A program made the position numbers and the translations under genes. The notes beneath the pieces are model-generated. The model was not told the DNA's origin, made no database searches, and was given only the letters and a program-made list of their open reading frames with translations. This document shows, piece by piece, positions 15,897 through 24,352 of a DNA stretch of 44,710 nt (its first letter is position 1; the number at the start of each line of letters is the position of its first letter). This DNA is from Mesorhizobium sp. GTDB lineage: Bacteria > Pseudomonadota > Alphaproteobacteria > Rhizobiales > Rhizobiaceae. The stretch spans positions 1 through 44,710 of the forward strand of contig NZ_JANJTZ010000031.1 in the NCBI RefSeq assembly GCF_024710845.1, in the 5' to 3' direction.

Positions 15897-17942
15897 ATGG
15901 GCAAGCGCGCCGGAGAGAGGCGTCGGGGACCGAAATGCATTGCCATCATCGGTCCCTTCGCAAGCGGCAAGACCACCCTTTTTGAAGCCATCCTCGCCCG
16001 CACGGGCGTCATTCCCAAGCAGGGCAGCGTAACTGCCGGAACCACGGTCGGCGACAACACTCCCGAAGCCCGCGCCCACCAGATGAGCACCGAGGCGACC
16101 TTCGCCACGGTCAATTTCATGGGTGAGTCCATCACCTTCGCCGACTGTCCCGGCTCGATCGAATTCTCCTACGAGGCGACGCCGATCCTGGCCGCCTGCG
16201 ACGCGGCGATCGTCGTCGCGGAGGCCGACGACAAGAAGATCCCGGCGCTGCAGCTGATCCTGCGCCAGCTCGACGATCTCGGCCTGCCGCGCATGCTCTT
16301 CCTCAACAAGGTCGACAAGATCAGCGCCGGCGTGCGCGACGTGCTCAAGCTTCTCCAGCCGGCCAGCTCGAAGCCGCTTCTCCTTCGCCAGATCCCGCTG
16401 CGCAAGGACGGCATCGTCGTCGGCTCGATCGATCTGGCGCTCGAGCGCGCCTATGTCTGGCGCGAATACGCCGAGAGCGAAGTCACCGCGATCCCCGACG
16501 ACGAGAAGGCCCGCGAGGTCGAGGCCCGCTTCTCGATGCTGGAACGGCTGGCCGACCATGACGATGTCCTGATGGAACAGCTGCTCGAGGAAATCGAGCC
16601 GCCGCGCGACGAGGTCTTCGATGATCTCGCCGCCGACCTGCGCGACGGTAGCGTGACGCCGGTGCTGATCGGCTCGGCCGAGCATGGCAACGGCATCCTG
16701 CGGCTCCTGAAGGCGATCCGCCACGACGCGCCGGACGTGTCCGACACGCGCAAGCGGCTTCGCGTCTCCGATTCGAGCGCCATGCGGATCATCAAGACGT
16801 TCCACACGCCGCATGGCGGCAAGCTGTCCGTCGCGCGCATCCTGAGCGGGACGGTTTCCGACGGCGCCGAACTCGCCGCGGACGGTGGCCGCAGCGGCAA
16901 GGTCTCGGGCATCTACCGCCTCACCGGCCGCGACCAGGCCAAGCTCAGCGTCGCGGCGGTGGGCGACACGGTGGCATTCGGAAAGCTCGACGATCTGCGC
17001 ACCGGCGACGCGCTGGCGATCGGCAAGGTCGCGCCGGCAAAAGCGGCCCTGCCTCCGCCCCCAGAACCCGTCTATGCGCTGGCGCTGAGGCCACGCGAGC
17101 GCAAGGACGACGTGAAGCTGTCGGCCACGCTGCAGAAGATGGCCGAGGAAGACCCCTCGCTCTTCGTCTCGCAGAACCAGGATACCGGCGAGACGGTGCT
17201 GGCCGGCCAGGGCGAGATGCATCTGCGCGTCGCCACCGAAAAGCTGGAGGGCCGCCACCAGATCCCGCTGCTCTCGCGCGCGCCGCAGGTTCCCTATCGC
17301 GAGACGATCCGCAAGAGTACCCAGCAGCGCGGGCGGCACAAGAAGCAGTCCGGCGGTCACGGCCAGTTCGGCGACGTCCAGATCGAGATCAAGCCACTGC
17401 CGCGCGGCTCGGGCTTCGAGTTCACCGACACGATCACCGGCGGCGTGGTGCCCAAGACTTACATCCCCTCTGTCGAGGCCGGCGTGCGCGACTTCCTCAA
17501 GACCGGACCGTTCGGCTTCCCGGTGGTCGACATCGCAGTCAACCTTTCGGACGGCTCGTACCATACGGTCGATTCGTCCGACATGGCGTTCCAGTTGGCG
17601 GCCAAGCTCGCGATGAAGGAAGGCATGCCGGCCTGCGCGCCGGTGCTGCTCGAACCGGTGATGAAGGTGGAGATCGCGACGCCGTCGGAAGCGACCGCGA
17701 GGATCACCGCGCTGATCCCGCAGCGGCGCGGCCAGATCCTCGGCTACGATGCCCGCGAGGGATGGCCCGGCTGGGATATCGTCGAGGCGACCATGCCGCA
17801 GGCCGAGATCGGCGACCTGATCGTGGAACTCCGTTCGGCCTCGTCCGGCGTCGCCTCGTTCAAGGCGACGTTCGACCACATGGCCGAACTGACCGGGCGC
17901 CTCGCCGACGATGTGATGAACGCCAACGGCAAGGCCGCCTGA
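15897..17942 (+). CDS. EF-G-like translational GTPase paralogue
   Basis: A 681-residue protein with the full EF-G domain order: G domain (1-265), domain II, domains III-V with the C-terminal half KTYIPSVEAGVRDF and RGQILGYD. G motifs: G1 GPFASGKT (19-26), G3 DCPG (83-86), G4 NKVD, G5 GSAEHG. In canonical EF-G the G3 motif is DTPGH, whose His activates water for GTP hydrolysis; here Ser87 replaces it. This fits the divergent EF-G-like subfamily rather than housekeeping FusA, which is normally in the str operon. A very strong GAGAGGAGG site precedes the start. Its role, perhaps stress-linked translation, is unknown. Confidence 0.9.
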   Translation: MGKRAGERRRGPKCIAIIGPFASGKTTLFEAILARTGVIPKQGSVTAGTTVGDNTPEARAHQMSTEATFATVNFMGESITFADCPGSIEFSYEATPILAACDAAIVVAEADDKKIPALQLILRQLDDLGLPRMLFLNKVDKISAGVRDVLKLLQPASSKPLLLRQIPLRKDGIVVGSIDLALERAYVWREYAESEVTAIPDDEKAREVEARFSMLERLADHDDVLMEQLLEEIEPPRDEVFDDLAADLRDGSVTPVLIGSAEHGNGILRLLKAIRHDAPDVSDTRKRLRVSDSSAMRIIKTFHTPHGGKLSVARILSGTVSDGAELAADGGRSGKVSGIYRLTGRDQAKLSVAAVGDTVAFGKLDDLRTGDALAIGKVAPAKAALPPPPEPVYALALRPRERKDDVKLSATLQKMAEEDPSLFVSQNQDTGETVLAGQGEMHLRVATEKLEGRHQIPLLSRAPQVPYRETIRKSTQQRGRHKKQSGGHGQFGDVQIEIKPLPRGSGFEFTDTITGGVVPKTYIPSVEAGVRDFLKTGPFGFPVVDIAVNLSDGSYHTVDSSDMAFQLAAKLAMKEGMPACAPVLLEPVMKVEIATPSEATARITALIPQRRGQILGYDAREGWPGWDIVEATMPQAEIGDLIVELRSASSGVASFKATFDHMAELTGRLADDVMNANGKAA

Positions 17943-18004
17943 GCGACGAAGGGCGCGGCCTCGCCGCGTCCTTTCGCCGATGCGGGGACCGCATCCTTAA
18001 AACG

Positions 18005-18032
18005 AAAAAAGGCCGGATCGCGAGATCCGGCC
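18005..18032 (-). terminator. Rho-independent terminator of the AbcR-like sRNA
   Basis: On the minus strand a perfect 9-bp stem GGCCGGATC/GATCCGGCC with a 4-nt loop (18011-18032) is followed by six U residues (18005-18010). It forms the 3' end of the small RNA. Confidence 0.92.
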
Positions 18033-18117
18033 GAGTCGATTGGAGTTGCCGTTGCCGGCGAGCCTCCAGAGGGGAACACTCATGAGCGCTAATGGGAGGA
18101 GAACGCGCTCAGGAGAT
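18005..18117 (-). ncRNA. AbcR-like trans-acting small RNA (alpha-r15 family)
   Basis: Read on the minus strand, this ~113-nt segment begins with a hairpin of perfect 6-bp stem GAGCGC/GCGCTC (18105-18110/18084-18089). Its 15-nt loop exposes UCUCCUCCC, complementary to Shine-Dalgarno sequences. A second single-stranded pyrimidine motif, GUUCCCCUCUGGAGG, follows, and the RNA ends in a strong intrinsic terminator. These are the hallmarks of AbcR sRNAs, Hfq-dependent repressors of ABC-transporter mRNAs in rhizobia, Agrobacterium and Brucella. In Agrobacterium and Brucella abcR genes lie next to the LysR regulator VtlR/LsrB, as here. The 5' end is inferred from the promoter. Confidence 0.8.
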
Positions 18118-18123
18118 GATCGT

Positions 18124-18190
18124 GATATGTGCGCGTCGTGCCGAAATAACAAGCAGTCCGGCTGCAAGCCTGCCATGCAAATACGCATGG
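18124..18190 (-). promoter_or_regulatory. Promoter of the AbcR-like sRNA with LysR-type dyad
   Basis: On the minus strand the -35 box TTGTTA (18147-18152) and -10 box CATATC (18124-18129) are 17 bp apart, predicting a start near 18117. A perfect dyad CCATGC-N6-GCATGG at 18173-18190 is centred about 64 bp upstream of that start, the usual position of a LysR-type recognition site. LsrB/VtlR is known to control abcR genes in relatives; binding here is inferred. Confidence 0.65.
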
Positions 18191-18251
18191 ATTGCCGGAA
18201 TTGCTTGATTTTTCGTCTTTCTGGACCAAGCCCCAACGTAAGCTTGCCTAA

Positions 18252-19148
18252 TCAATAGGCCCAGCTTCTGGCCTTCGAGATCAGGAAATCACGGAAGACC
18301 TGCAGTTTCACCTGGTTCTTCATCGCGTCCGGATAGCAGAAATAGGTATCGAAGGACGGCACCTCGGTGTCCGGCAGTATCTGCACCAGTCCAGAGTCCT
18401 TGCCGACGAGATAGTCGGGCAGCATGGCGACGCCCGCGCCGCGCTGCACGGCGCGCTTGATCGACAGGATGTCGTTGATCTGCAGGAGGTTCGTGCGCTT
18501 GGAACCGTCGGTTCGGCCAGCCGTCTCCAGCCAGTTGACGTCACTGATGTGGACCGGGATCGGGTCGCCGAACGAAACGATGCGGTGGTTGTCGAGATCG
18601 GCAATCGACAATGGCTTGCCGTGCTTCTCGATGTAGGAAGGCGCGGCGTAGATGTGGAAATGCACGGTGAAGATACGGCGCTGGATCAGGTCCGGCTGCT
18701 GCGGCTGGCGCAGGCGGATGGCGCAGTCGGCCTGGCGCATGGTGAGGTCGAGTTCCTCGTTGGCGAGGATCAGCTGCAGCTGGATGTCGGGATAGAGTTC
18801 GAGGAACTCCGGCACCCGTTCGGTGAGCCAGCCGGCGCCAAGCCCGACCGTGGTGGTGACACGTAGCGGGCCGGACGGCCGGTCCTTGGCATCGGTCAGG
18901 CGCGACTTGACGTTTTCGAGCTTCATCAGCACGTCGTGCGCCGTGCGATAGAGGATCTCGCCCTGCTCGGTCATCACCAGGCCTCGGGCATGGCGGTGGA
19001 ACAGCGGCACGCCGACATCGTGCTCCAGCGCGCTGACCTGGCGCGAGATCGCCGATTGCGACAGCCTCAGCTTCTCCGCCGCATGCGTGAAGGACCCAGC
19101 CTCTGCGGCGGCGTGAAAGACGCGCAGCTTGTCCCAGTCGAGCGGCAT
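18252..19148 (-). CDS. lsrB: LysR-type regulator LsrB/VtlR
   Basis: A 298-residue LysR-type regulator: N-terminal winged helix (MPLDWDKLRVFHAAAEAGSF, SQSAISRQVSALE) and a two-lobed effector domain from about residue 90. The start and sequence match the LsrB (Sinorhizobium)/VtlR (Brucella, Agrobacterium) group closely by memory. That group is needed for symbiosis or virulence, controls AbcR sRNAs and responds to redox stress through cysteines. Cys residues are visible in QADCAIRL and TYFCYPD. It lies 39 bp downstream of trxB on the same strand, an arrangement conserved in the order. The AbcR-like sRNA is immediately downstream. Confidence 0.9.
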   Translation of the reverse strand: MPLDWDKLRVFHAAAEAGSFTHAAEKLRLSQSAISRQVSALEHDVGVPLFHRHARGLVMTEQGEILYRTAHDVLMKLENVKSRLTDAKDRPSGPLRVTTTVGLGAGWLTERVPEFLELYPDIQLQLILANEELDLTMRQADCAIRLRQPQQPDLIQRRIFTVHFHIYAAPSYIEKHGKPLSIADLDNHRIVSFGDPIPVHISDVNWLETAGRTDGSKRTNLLQINDILSIKRAVQRGAGVAMLPDYLVGKDSGLVQILPDTEVPSFDTYFCYPDAMKNQVKLQVFRDFLISKARSWAY

Positions 19149-19187
19149 GTCTTTCCCCCGTGTGCGAGCCGACATCGGCCGGCGCCC

Positions 19188-20162
19188 CTATTCCGCCGCT
19201 TCGCGGTGCGATTCCATCTCCGCGATATACTTCTCCGCTTCGAGCGCGGCCATGCAGCCCATGCCGGCGGCGGTCACCGCCTGGCGGTAGATGTCGTCGG
19301 TGACGTCGCCGGCGGCGAATACGCCGGGCACGTCGGTGCGGGTGGAGTCGGGCGCGGACCACAGATAGCCGTTCGGCTTCTGCTTCAACTTGCCGACGAA
19401 CAGGTCGACCGCCGGGGCATGGCCGATGGCGACGAAGACGCCGTCGACGGGCATCTCGGTGATGGCGCCGGTCTTGACGTTGCGCAGCCTGATCCCGGTC
19501 ACGGACGGCGGCAGCGGCTTCTTGCCCTCGGTACCGACGATCTCCTCCACCGCGTGGTCCCACATCACCTTGACGTTTTCCTTGCGGAACAGGCGCTCCT
19601 GCAGGATCCGCTCCGAGCGGAACTCGTTGCGGCGATGGATGACGGTGACGGACTTTGCCAGGTTCGAGAGGTAAAGTGCCTCTTCGACCGCCGAATTGCC
19701 GCCACCGATCACCACGACGTCCTTGCCGCGATAGAAGAAGCCGTCGCAGGTGGCGCAGGCCGAGACGCCGAAGCCCTTGAAGGTCTCCTCGGTCGGAATG
19801 CCCAGCCACTTCGCCTGCGCGCCGGTGGCGACGATCAGCGCGTCGCAGGTGTACTGGTCGCCGGAATCGCCCTTGAGCAGGAACGGCCGGCGCGAGATGT
19901 CGACCTCGACGATCACGTCCGAGATCATTTCGGTGCCGACATGCTCGGCCTGCTTGCGCATCTCCTCCATCAGCCAGGGGCCCTGGATCGGATCGGCGAA
20001 GCCCGGGTAGTTCTCCACGTCGGTGGTGATCATCAGCTGCCCGCCCTGCTGCATTCCGGCGATCAGCATCGGTTTCAGCATGGCGCGCGCGGCATAGATC
20101 GCAGCCGTATAGCCGGCTGGTCCCGAGCCGATGATGGCGACCGGTGCGTGGCGTGTGGTCAT
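19188..20162 (-). CDS. trxB: Thioredoxin-disulfide reductase
   Basis: A 324-residue flavoprotein that reduces thioredoxin with NADPH. The FAD-binding GSGPAGYTAAIYAARA is near the N-terminus (about 11-26), the redox-active CATC lies in SACATCDGFFY, the NADPH-binding GGGNSAVEEAL follows, and FAAGDV with the terminal FAD contact lies near the end. Start 20162 gives the standard MTTRHAPVAIIGSG. It heads the trxB-lsrB pair and is divergent from the Lrp-type gene across 223 bp, which must hold both promoters. Confidence 0.97.
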   Translation of the reverse strand: MTTRHAPVAIIGSGPAGYTAAIYAARAMLKPMLIAGMQQGGQLMITTDVENYPGFADPIQGPWLMEEMRKQAEHVGTEMISDVIVEVDISRRPFLLKGDSGDQYTCDALIVATGAQAKWLGIPTEETFKGFGVSACATCDGFFYRGKDVVVIGGGNSAVEEALYLSNLAKSVTVIHRRNEFRSERILQERLFRKENVKVMWDHAVEEIVGTEGKKPLPPSVTGIRLRNVKTGAITEMPVDGVFVAIGHAPAVDLFVGKLKQKPNGYLWSAPDSTRTDVPGVFAAGDVTDDIYRQAVTAAGMGCMAALEAEKYIAEMESHREAAE

Positions 20163-20385
20163 GACGAAACCCTCGATCGAACCGAGCAGGCCAAGCAAAA
20201 GCCCGCGCCGCGCGCGAAGTGGCGGCGGCATGGCAGATGTAAGGAGTCTGCTGCCCCTTGTGCAAGTCCGCGCACCCGTTGCGCACAATTAGCGATCCGT
20301 GCGACTGCGGCCTTTCCGTCGGGCGACAGTTCGCGTAACTTTGTTGCGTACGAGTGCAGGATTCTGTCAGGAAAGGAAACCTCCC

Positions 20386-20859
20386 ATGGCGGCGAAGGCC
20401 GACCTCGACGCCATCGACTGGAAGATCCTGAAGGAACTGCAGGACGACGGCCGCATGACCAATGTGGAATTGTCGAAGCGGGTCGGCATCTCCGCGCCGC
20501 CCTGCCTGCGCCGCGTCAAGCGGCTTGAAGACAGCGGCATCATCCGCGGCTACCGCGCGCTGATCAACGCGCCGGCGCTCGGCCAGCAGGTGGTCGCCTT
20601 CTGCCTGATCGGCCTGCATCACCAGTCGGACGCCGAGCTGAAGCAGTTTTCCGAGCGCACGCGCAACTGGCCGATCGTGCGCCAGGCATGGATGGTGTCG
20701 GGCGAATCCGACTTCATGCTGCAATGCGTGGCGCCTGACCTCGCCACCTTCCAGGGCTTCGTCATCGAGGAACTGACCTCGACGCCGAACGTCGACACCG
20801 TGCGCACGGCCCTGACCATCCGCCAGGTCAAGGACGAGGGGCTGGTGGATATGGGCTGA
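20386..20859 (+). CDS. Lrp/AsnC-family regulator
   Basis: A 157-residue feast/famine regulator. An N-terminal helix-turn-helix (DAIDWKILKELQDDGRMTN, SKRVGISAPPCLRRVKRLE) is followed by a ligand-binding RAM domain from about residue 65. Members sense amino acids and bind DNA as oligomers. Divergent from trxB, so it may control that intergenic region or itself; the target is not evident from sequence. Two residues separate its stop from the convergent FkbM gene. Confidence 0.9.
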   Translation: MAAKADLDAIDWKILKELQDDGRMTNVELSKRVGISAPPCLRRVKRLEDSGIIRGYRALINAPALGQQVVAFCLIGLHHQSDAELKQFSERTRNWPIVRQAWMVSGESDFMLQCVAPDLATFQGFVIEELTSTPNVDTVRTALTIRQVKDEGLVDMG

Positions 20860-20861
20860 TC

Positions 20862-21734
20862 TCAGGGTAGGAAGAGATAATCGCATTGCCGGCCGGTGGT
20901 GGGAATGTCCACCACGGGCATCTCTATTCGCTCCTCGCGATAGAAGCGGACGCAACGCTCGTAGAACCCAGCGAGGAAAGTGACGAAGTCGCGCGTGCCC
21001 TGCTCGCCGTACATATTGGGCGAGAACTCGACCATTAGCGGCACGCGGCGCGAGAGAAGCCCGGTCATCGCACGGCAGGCGAGCGGTTCCGCGCCTTCGA
21101 TGTCCATCCAGACAAGCGACACCTCCGCCTCGGCTATGCCGTGCTCGGCGAGAACCGGCCCCAGCGGCCTCGTCTCTACCTCGACCGGCTCGAGGTCGTG
21201 GCCAGTCGCATAGAAGCTGCTTAAGCCGTGGTTTCCACTCGAGCGGTGCAGCATCGCAGTGCCCGCCGCGTCCGAGATCGCAACCGGGGCGACAGAAACG
21301 ACTTGCGACAGCCCATTGTCCTCGATGTTGCGTGCCAGAAGCTTGAGATTACGCGGATCCGGCTCGATGGCGAGCAACCGTCGCACCTTGCCGGTCTTGC
21401 AGAAGTAGACGGTCTGGGTGCCGATATTGGCGCCGACCTCGACAATCGTCGCGCCAGCGGCCGGGATCAGGTGGCGGTCGTCCAGAATGCGGACGAGTTC
21501 CTCGACTCGGTCGCGGTCGAAATGCCCCTTCGTATAGATATGACGACCGATGAGTTCGTGCGGCGCGAAGGTCATCATGTGGTCGCCGCTATCCAACGTG
21601 ATTGCCGTGACCTTGCTGTCGAGCGCATCGAGGACGAGCTTGCGCCCCCGTCGACCGGAAAACAGCCATTCCAGCATATTTCCGCGGAACGTCCGGATTC
21701 GCTTTTCCGCATGCCTGATGAACGATGCCAACAC
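20862..21734 (-). CDS. FkbM-family methyltransferase
   Basis: About 290 residues. A SAM-binding Rossmann core shows VEVGANIGTQTVYF, the acidic LLAIEPDPRNLKLL, and the FkbM-specific MDIEGAEPLA near residue 210. FkbM enzymes O-methylate sugars or related hydroxyls, and their genes often sit in surface-glycan loci as here. I chose GTG 21734 because a GGGGGG purine tract lies a few bases upstream; a GTG at 21764 and an internal ATG are alternatives. Convergent with the Lrp gene and divergent from the next GT2 gene. Confidence 0.85.
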   Translation of the reverse strand: MLASFIRHAEKRIRTFRGNMLEWLFSGRRGRKLVLDALDSKVTAITLDSGDHMMTFAPHELIGRHIYTKGHFDRDRVEELVRILDDRHLIPAAGATIVEVGANIGTQTVYFCKTGKVRRLLAIEPDPRNLKLLARNIEDNGLSQVVSVAPVAISDAAGTAMLHRSSGNHGLSSFYATGHDLEPVEVETRPLGPVLAEHGIAEAEVSLVWMDIEGAEPLACRAMTGLLSRRVPLMVEFSPNMYGEQGTRDFVTFLAGFYERCVRFYREERIEMPVVDIPTTGRQCDYLFLP

Positions 21735-21867
21735 GGGCCCCCCAAAACCACCCCCGATTGGCACAGGCGCGCCGCGCTGAAAAGGCCCCGCAGGAAAATT
21801 GACCCCGGCGGGCTAAGCCGCTAGAGCGCCAGGACCGGCATAGCGGCCGGAGCGACGGGCCGAGCCG

Positions 21868-22659
21868 ATGACCGACATCCCCATCTCCGCCTACATAATC
21901 TGCAAGAACGAGCGCAGGTTCCTGGGCAAATGCCTGGACAGCCTCCAAGGTTTTCGCGAGATCGTCGTGGTGGACTCGGGCTCGACCGACGGGACGCTGG
22001 ACCTGATCCGCGACTATCAGCAGCGGGGCTTTCCCATCCGGCTGTTCGAACGGGAGTGGCACGGCTATGCGAAGCAGAAGCAGTTCGCATTCGACCAGTG
22101 CCGCCACGACTGGAGACTCAATCTCGACGCCGATGAGCGCCTTAATCATGATCTGCGTCTCGCCCTCGCCGCCCTGCCGCACGGCGAGCGGGGTGTAGCG
22201 GCATACAAGCTGCGCCATACCGACTGGTTGCCCGGCTACGGATGGCCGCCGAGATTCGTCCACAAGCGCAGCCTTCCGCGATTGATGCATGGAGCCCGCG
22301 CCCGATACGACGTCTCCACAGCCGTACATGAGGGTCTCATCTTCGACGGCAGGATCGAACACATCCGCGCGGGCTGCATCCTGCACGAGCGTCTGCTCTC
22401 GATCTCGGAGGAGATCCCCAAGATCACCAACTATGCCCGGCTGAAGGCAAGGGCGCTCAAGGAGAAGGGCCGGAAGGCCAGCTTGTTTTCCCTGTTCTTC
22501 AATCCGATCGGCCGCTTTGTGAAAAGCTATCTGTTGCAGCGCTATTTCCTCTGCGGAAGAGCCGGTCTGATCTACGCGACAATTCTCGCGATATACGTGT
22601 TCCTTACCGAGGCCATGCTCTATCGGCTTCACGACGTCCCGGACCTGCCGGAAGTGTAA
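21868..22659 (+). CDS. GT2 glycosyltransferase, WaaE-like
   Basis: A 263-residue inverting glycosyltransferase of the GT-A fold. Visible: nucleotide-sugar region AYIICKNERRFLGKCLDSL, VVVDSGSTDGTLDL, and the DxD-type NLDADERL around residue 90. The family includes the LPS inner-core beta-glucosyltransferase WaaE/KdtX, a likely role given the neighbourhood. The C-terminal hydrophobic stretch (LIYATILAIYVFLTEAMLY) suggests membrane association. It stands alone on the plus strand within an otherwise minus-strand glycan locus. Confidence 0.87.
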   Translation: MTDIPISAYIICKNERRFLGKCLDSLQGFREIVVVDSGSTDGTLDLIRDYQQRGFPIRLFEREWHGYAKQKQFAFDQCRHDWRLNLDADERLNHDLRLALAALPHGERGVAAYKLRHTDWLPGYGWPPRFVHKRSLPRLMHGARARYDVSTAVHEGLIFDGRIEHIRAGCILHERLLSISEEIPKITNYARLKARALKEKGRKASLFSLFFNPIGRFVKSYLLQRYFLCGRAGLIYATILAIYVFLTEAMLYRLHDVPDLPEV

Positions 22660-22685
22660 GCGCCGTTCCGCCAGCCATCCGTCCG

Positions 22686-23453
22686 TCAGCCGCGACTGCT
22701 GCCTGCCGGCGCGCGCCGCAGCAGCACTACGTCTGCCCGCCGTTCGACCACCGCGAAACCGGCCCGTTCGATCAGGTCGAGCATCGCTTTCTCGGAACGG
22801 CCGCGCCGGAGGTAGTCGCGCGGGTGCAGCTCGACGATGGCCATCTCGACGCTCTGCAGCGCCTCGCCCTCGTGGCTGAACAGGTCGAACTCGGCGCCCT
22901 CGATGTCGGCGACAAGGCTCACCCGGGGCGGATTGCCGATTTGCCGCTGCAGCTCGGCAAGGCTGACGGCCGGAACCTCGACCACCTTCCCCTCGCCCGC
23001 GCCGGTGTCCAGGGAATTGGCATGCGGCTCTTGCCCGATGCGGAAGCGAGCGACCGGACCGCCGTAGAACAGCGCGGCATTCACGACCTCGGTCGACCCC
23101 GCGGCCGAACCGATCGATGCGTTCCTCCGGCAGGTCCCGACCAGCTCGGCGTTGGCCTCGACGATCAGATGCTTCGCGCCCGGCGCCAGCCGCGACCGGA
23201 TCAGCCGCGAGACCACGCCCAGCGAGCCTCCGAGCTCGATGACCGGCAGGTCCGGCGGGAGATGTTCAAGGATCAGTCCGGCCTCTTCACGCTCATACTT
23301 GCCGCGGATCAGGGCATTGGCGATCGACAGTTCCACGTGCCCTTCGATGGAGACGGAGAGACCATGATAGTGGAAGTTCGCCCCGTGCCGCGACAGATGC
23401 CGCTTGACCCGGATCCGCCGGAAGAAGTCGCGAAACAGGTGGCGCGCGCTCAT
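22686..23453 (-). CDS. FkbM-family methyltransferase (second copy)
   Basis: A 255-residue protein with a Rossmann core: IELGGSLGVVSRLI for SAM binding (the usual GAN replaced by GGS) and the FkbM motif ADIEGAEFDLF. It is divergent from the other FkbM gene in this locus, so not a recent duplicate. Its start overlaps the preceding GT2 stop by 4 bp (ATGA), indicating coupled translation and a shared pathway. Likely substrate is a sugar added by the upstream transferases (inference). Confidence 0.85.
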   Translation of the reverse strand: MSARHLFRDFFRRIRVKRHLSRHGANFHYHGLSVSIEGHVELSIANALIRGKYEREEAGLILEHLPPDLPVIELGGSLGVVSRLIRSRLAPGAKHLIVEANAELVGTCRRNASIGSAAGSTEVVNAALFYGGPVARFRIGQEPHANSLDTGAGEGKVVEVPAVSLAELQRQIGNPPRVSLVADIEGAEFDLFSHEGEALQSVEMAIVELHPRDYLRRGRSEKAMLDLIERAGFAVVERRADVVLLRRAPAGSSRG

Positions 23454-24352
23454 CGGCGATCCATATGCGTGATTTCGGCCGAAACCAGCGGCGCGCGATA
23501 GGCGCCGCCGTCCCGGATCGCAGACCAGGCCCCGAGCAGCTGGCCGATATGCTTCGCCCGGCGCCGTGCTGAGAAGAGATTATGCGGCAGCAACGCCTCG
23601 ACCGACGCGCGAAGGATGGTGCGGGTGACGGCGAACTGCTTGCCGTGTTTTGCCATCACATGTGCCCGCGCGCGAGCCATATGATAGCCTTTGAGACGGG
23701 AGACAGCGTGCGATCTGCCGGAGGAATGCCCACCTTGGTGCTTCACCGTCGCTTGGGGGACGAAGAAGAGCCGGCCGCCTGTCTGCCCGATGCGGACGGC
23801 GAGATCATCGTCCTCATGATAGAGGAAGATCGCCGGATCGAACCCCCCGACGGCTTCGAAGGCCGTCCGGCGACAGAAGAACGCGCTTCCAAGCAGGGTC
23901 GGAACCTCCGTCGCGACCGCCGGTGCGCGATTGACGGCGCTCGCCGTTGGCTGCGACAGCAGCGACCGGCCGCGAAAGCGCTGCTTGCCTTTGCCGTCCA
24001 CGATCCGCGGATTGGCCGCGGCGGCGGTCGGCTCGGCATCGAAGAATGCGACCAGCGCCTCGATCGCGCCTTCGACGACGATCGCGTCCGGATTGACGAA
24101 GAAGATGAATTCGCTGGCGCTGAGCGCGGCGCCCGCGTTGCAGCCGCGGCCGAAGCCGGCATTGGTCTCGAGACGCACCGACCGCGCGCCGAAACGGTGT
24201 GCGACGCCGGCGACCGCGTCCGAGCCGCCATTGTCGACGACGATCGTCGCGACCGATGGCGGCAGCGAGGACAGCATGCGCTCGAGAACATCCGCGCTGT
24301 TGTAGGAAACGGTCACGACCGTCACCCTCTTGGCCTCGCTTCCGGCACTCAT
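23450..24352 (-). CDS. GT2 glycosyltransferase, rhamnosyltransferase-like
   Basis: A 300-residue GT-A protein. VTVVTVSYNSADVLERML begins the fold, VVDNGGSDAV and FVNPDAIV (nucleotide and metal binding) follow, and FLYHEDDDLAVRI is the acceptor/catalytic motif typical of rhamnosyltransferase-like GT2 enzymes. The start at 24352 forms an ATGA overlap with the GT4 stop; the longer frame upstream overlaps the GT4 gene and is not used. Middle gene of a three-gene coupled unit. Confidence 0.87.
   Translation of the reverse strand: MSAGSEAKRVTVVTVSYNSADVLERMLSSLPPSVATIVVDNGGSDAVAGVAHRFGARSVRLETNAGFGRGCNAGAALSASEFIFFVNPDAIVVEGAIEALVAFFDAEPTAAAANPRIVDGKGKQRFRGRSLLSQPTASAVNRAPAVATEVPTLLGSAFFCRRTAFEAVGGFDPAIFLYHEDDDLAVRIGQTGGRLFFVPQATVKHQGGHSSGRSHAVSRLKGYHMARARAHVMAKHGKQFAVTRTILRASVEALLPHNLFSARRRAKHIGQLLGAWSAIRDGGAYRAPLVSAEITHMDRR

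Noticed and set aside
17943-18004. Possible terminator after the EF-G-like gene (GATGCGG/CCGCATC hairpin)
   Set aside because: No T-run follows on the plus strand, so an intrinsic terminator is not supported.
18040-18258. Plus-strand 72-codon frame with several Cys
   Set aside because: It lies antisense to the AbcR-like RNA and its promoter and has no convincing ribosome binding site.
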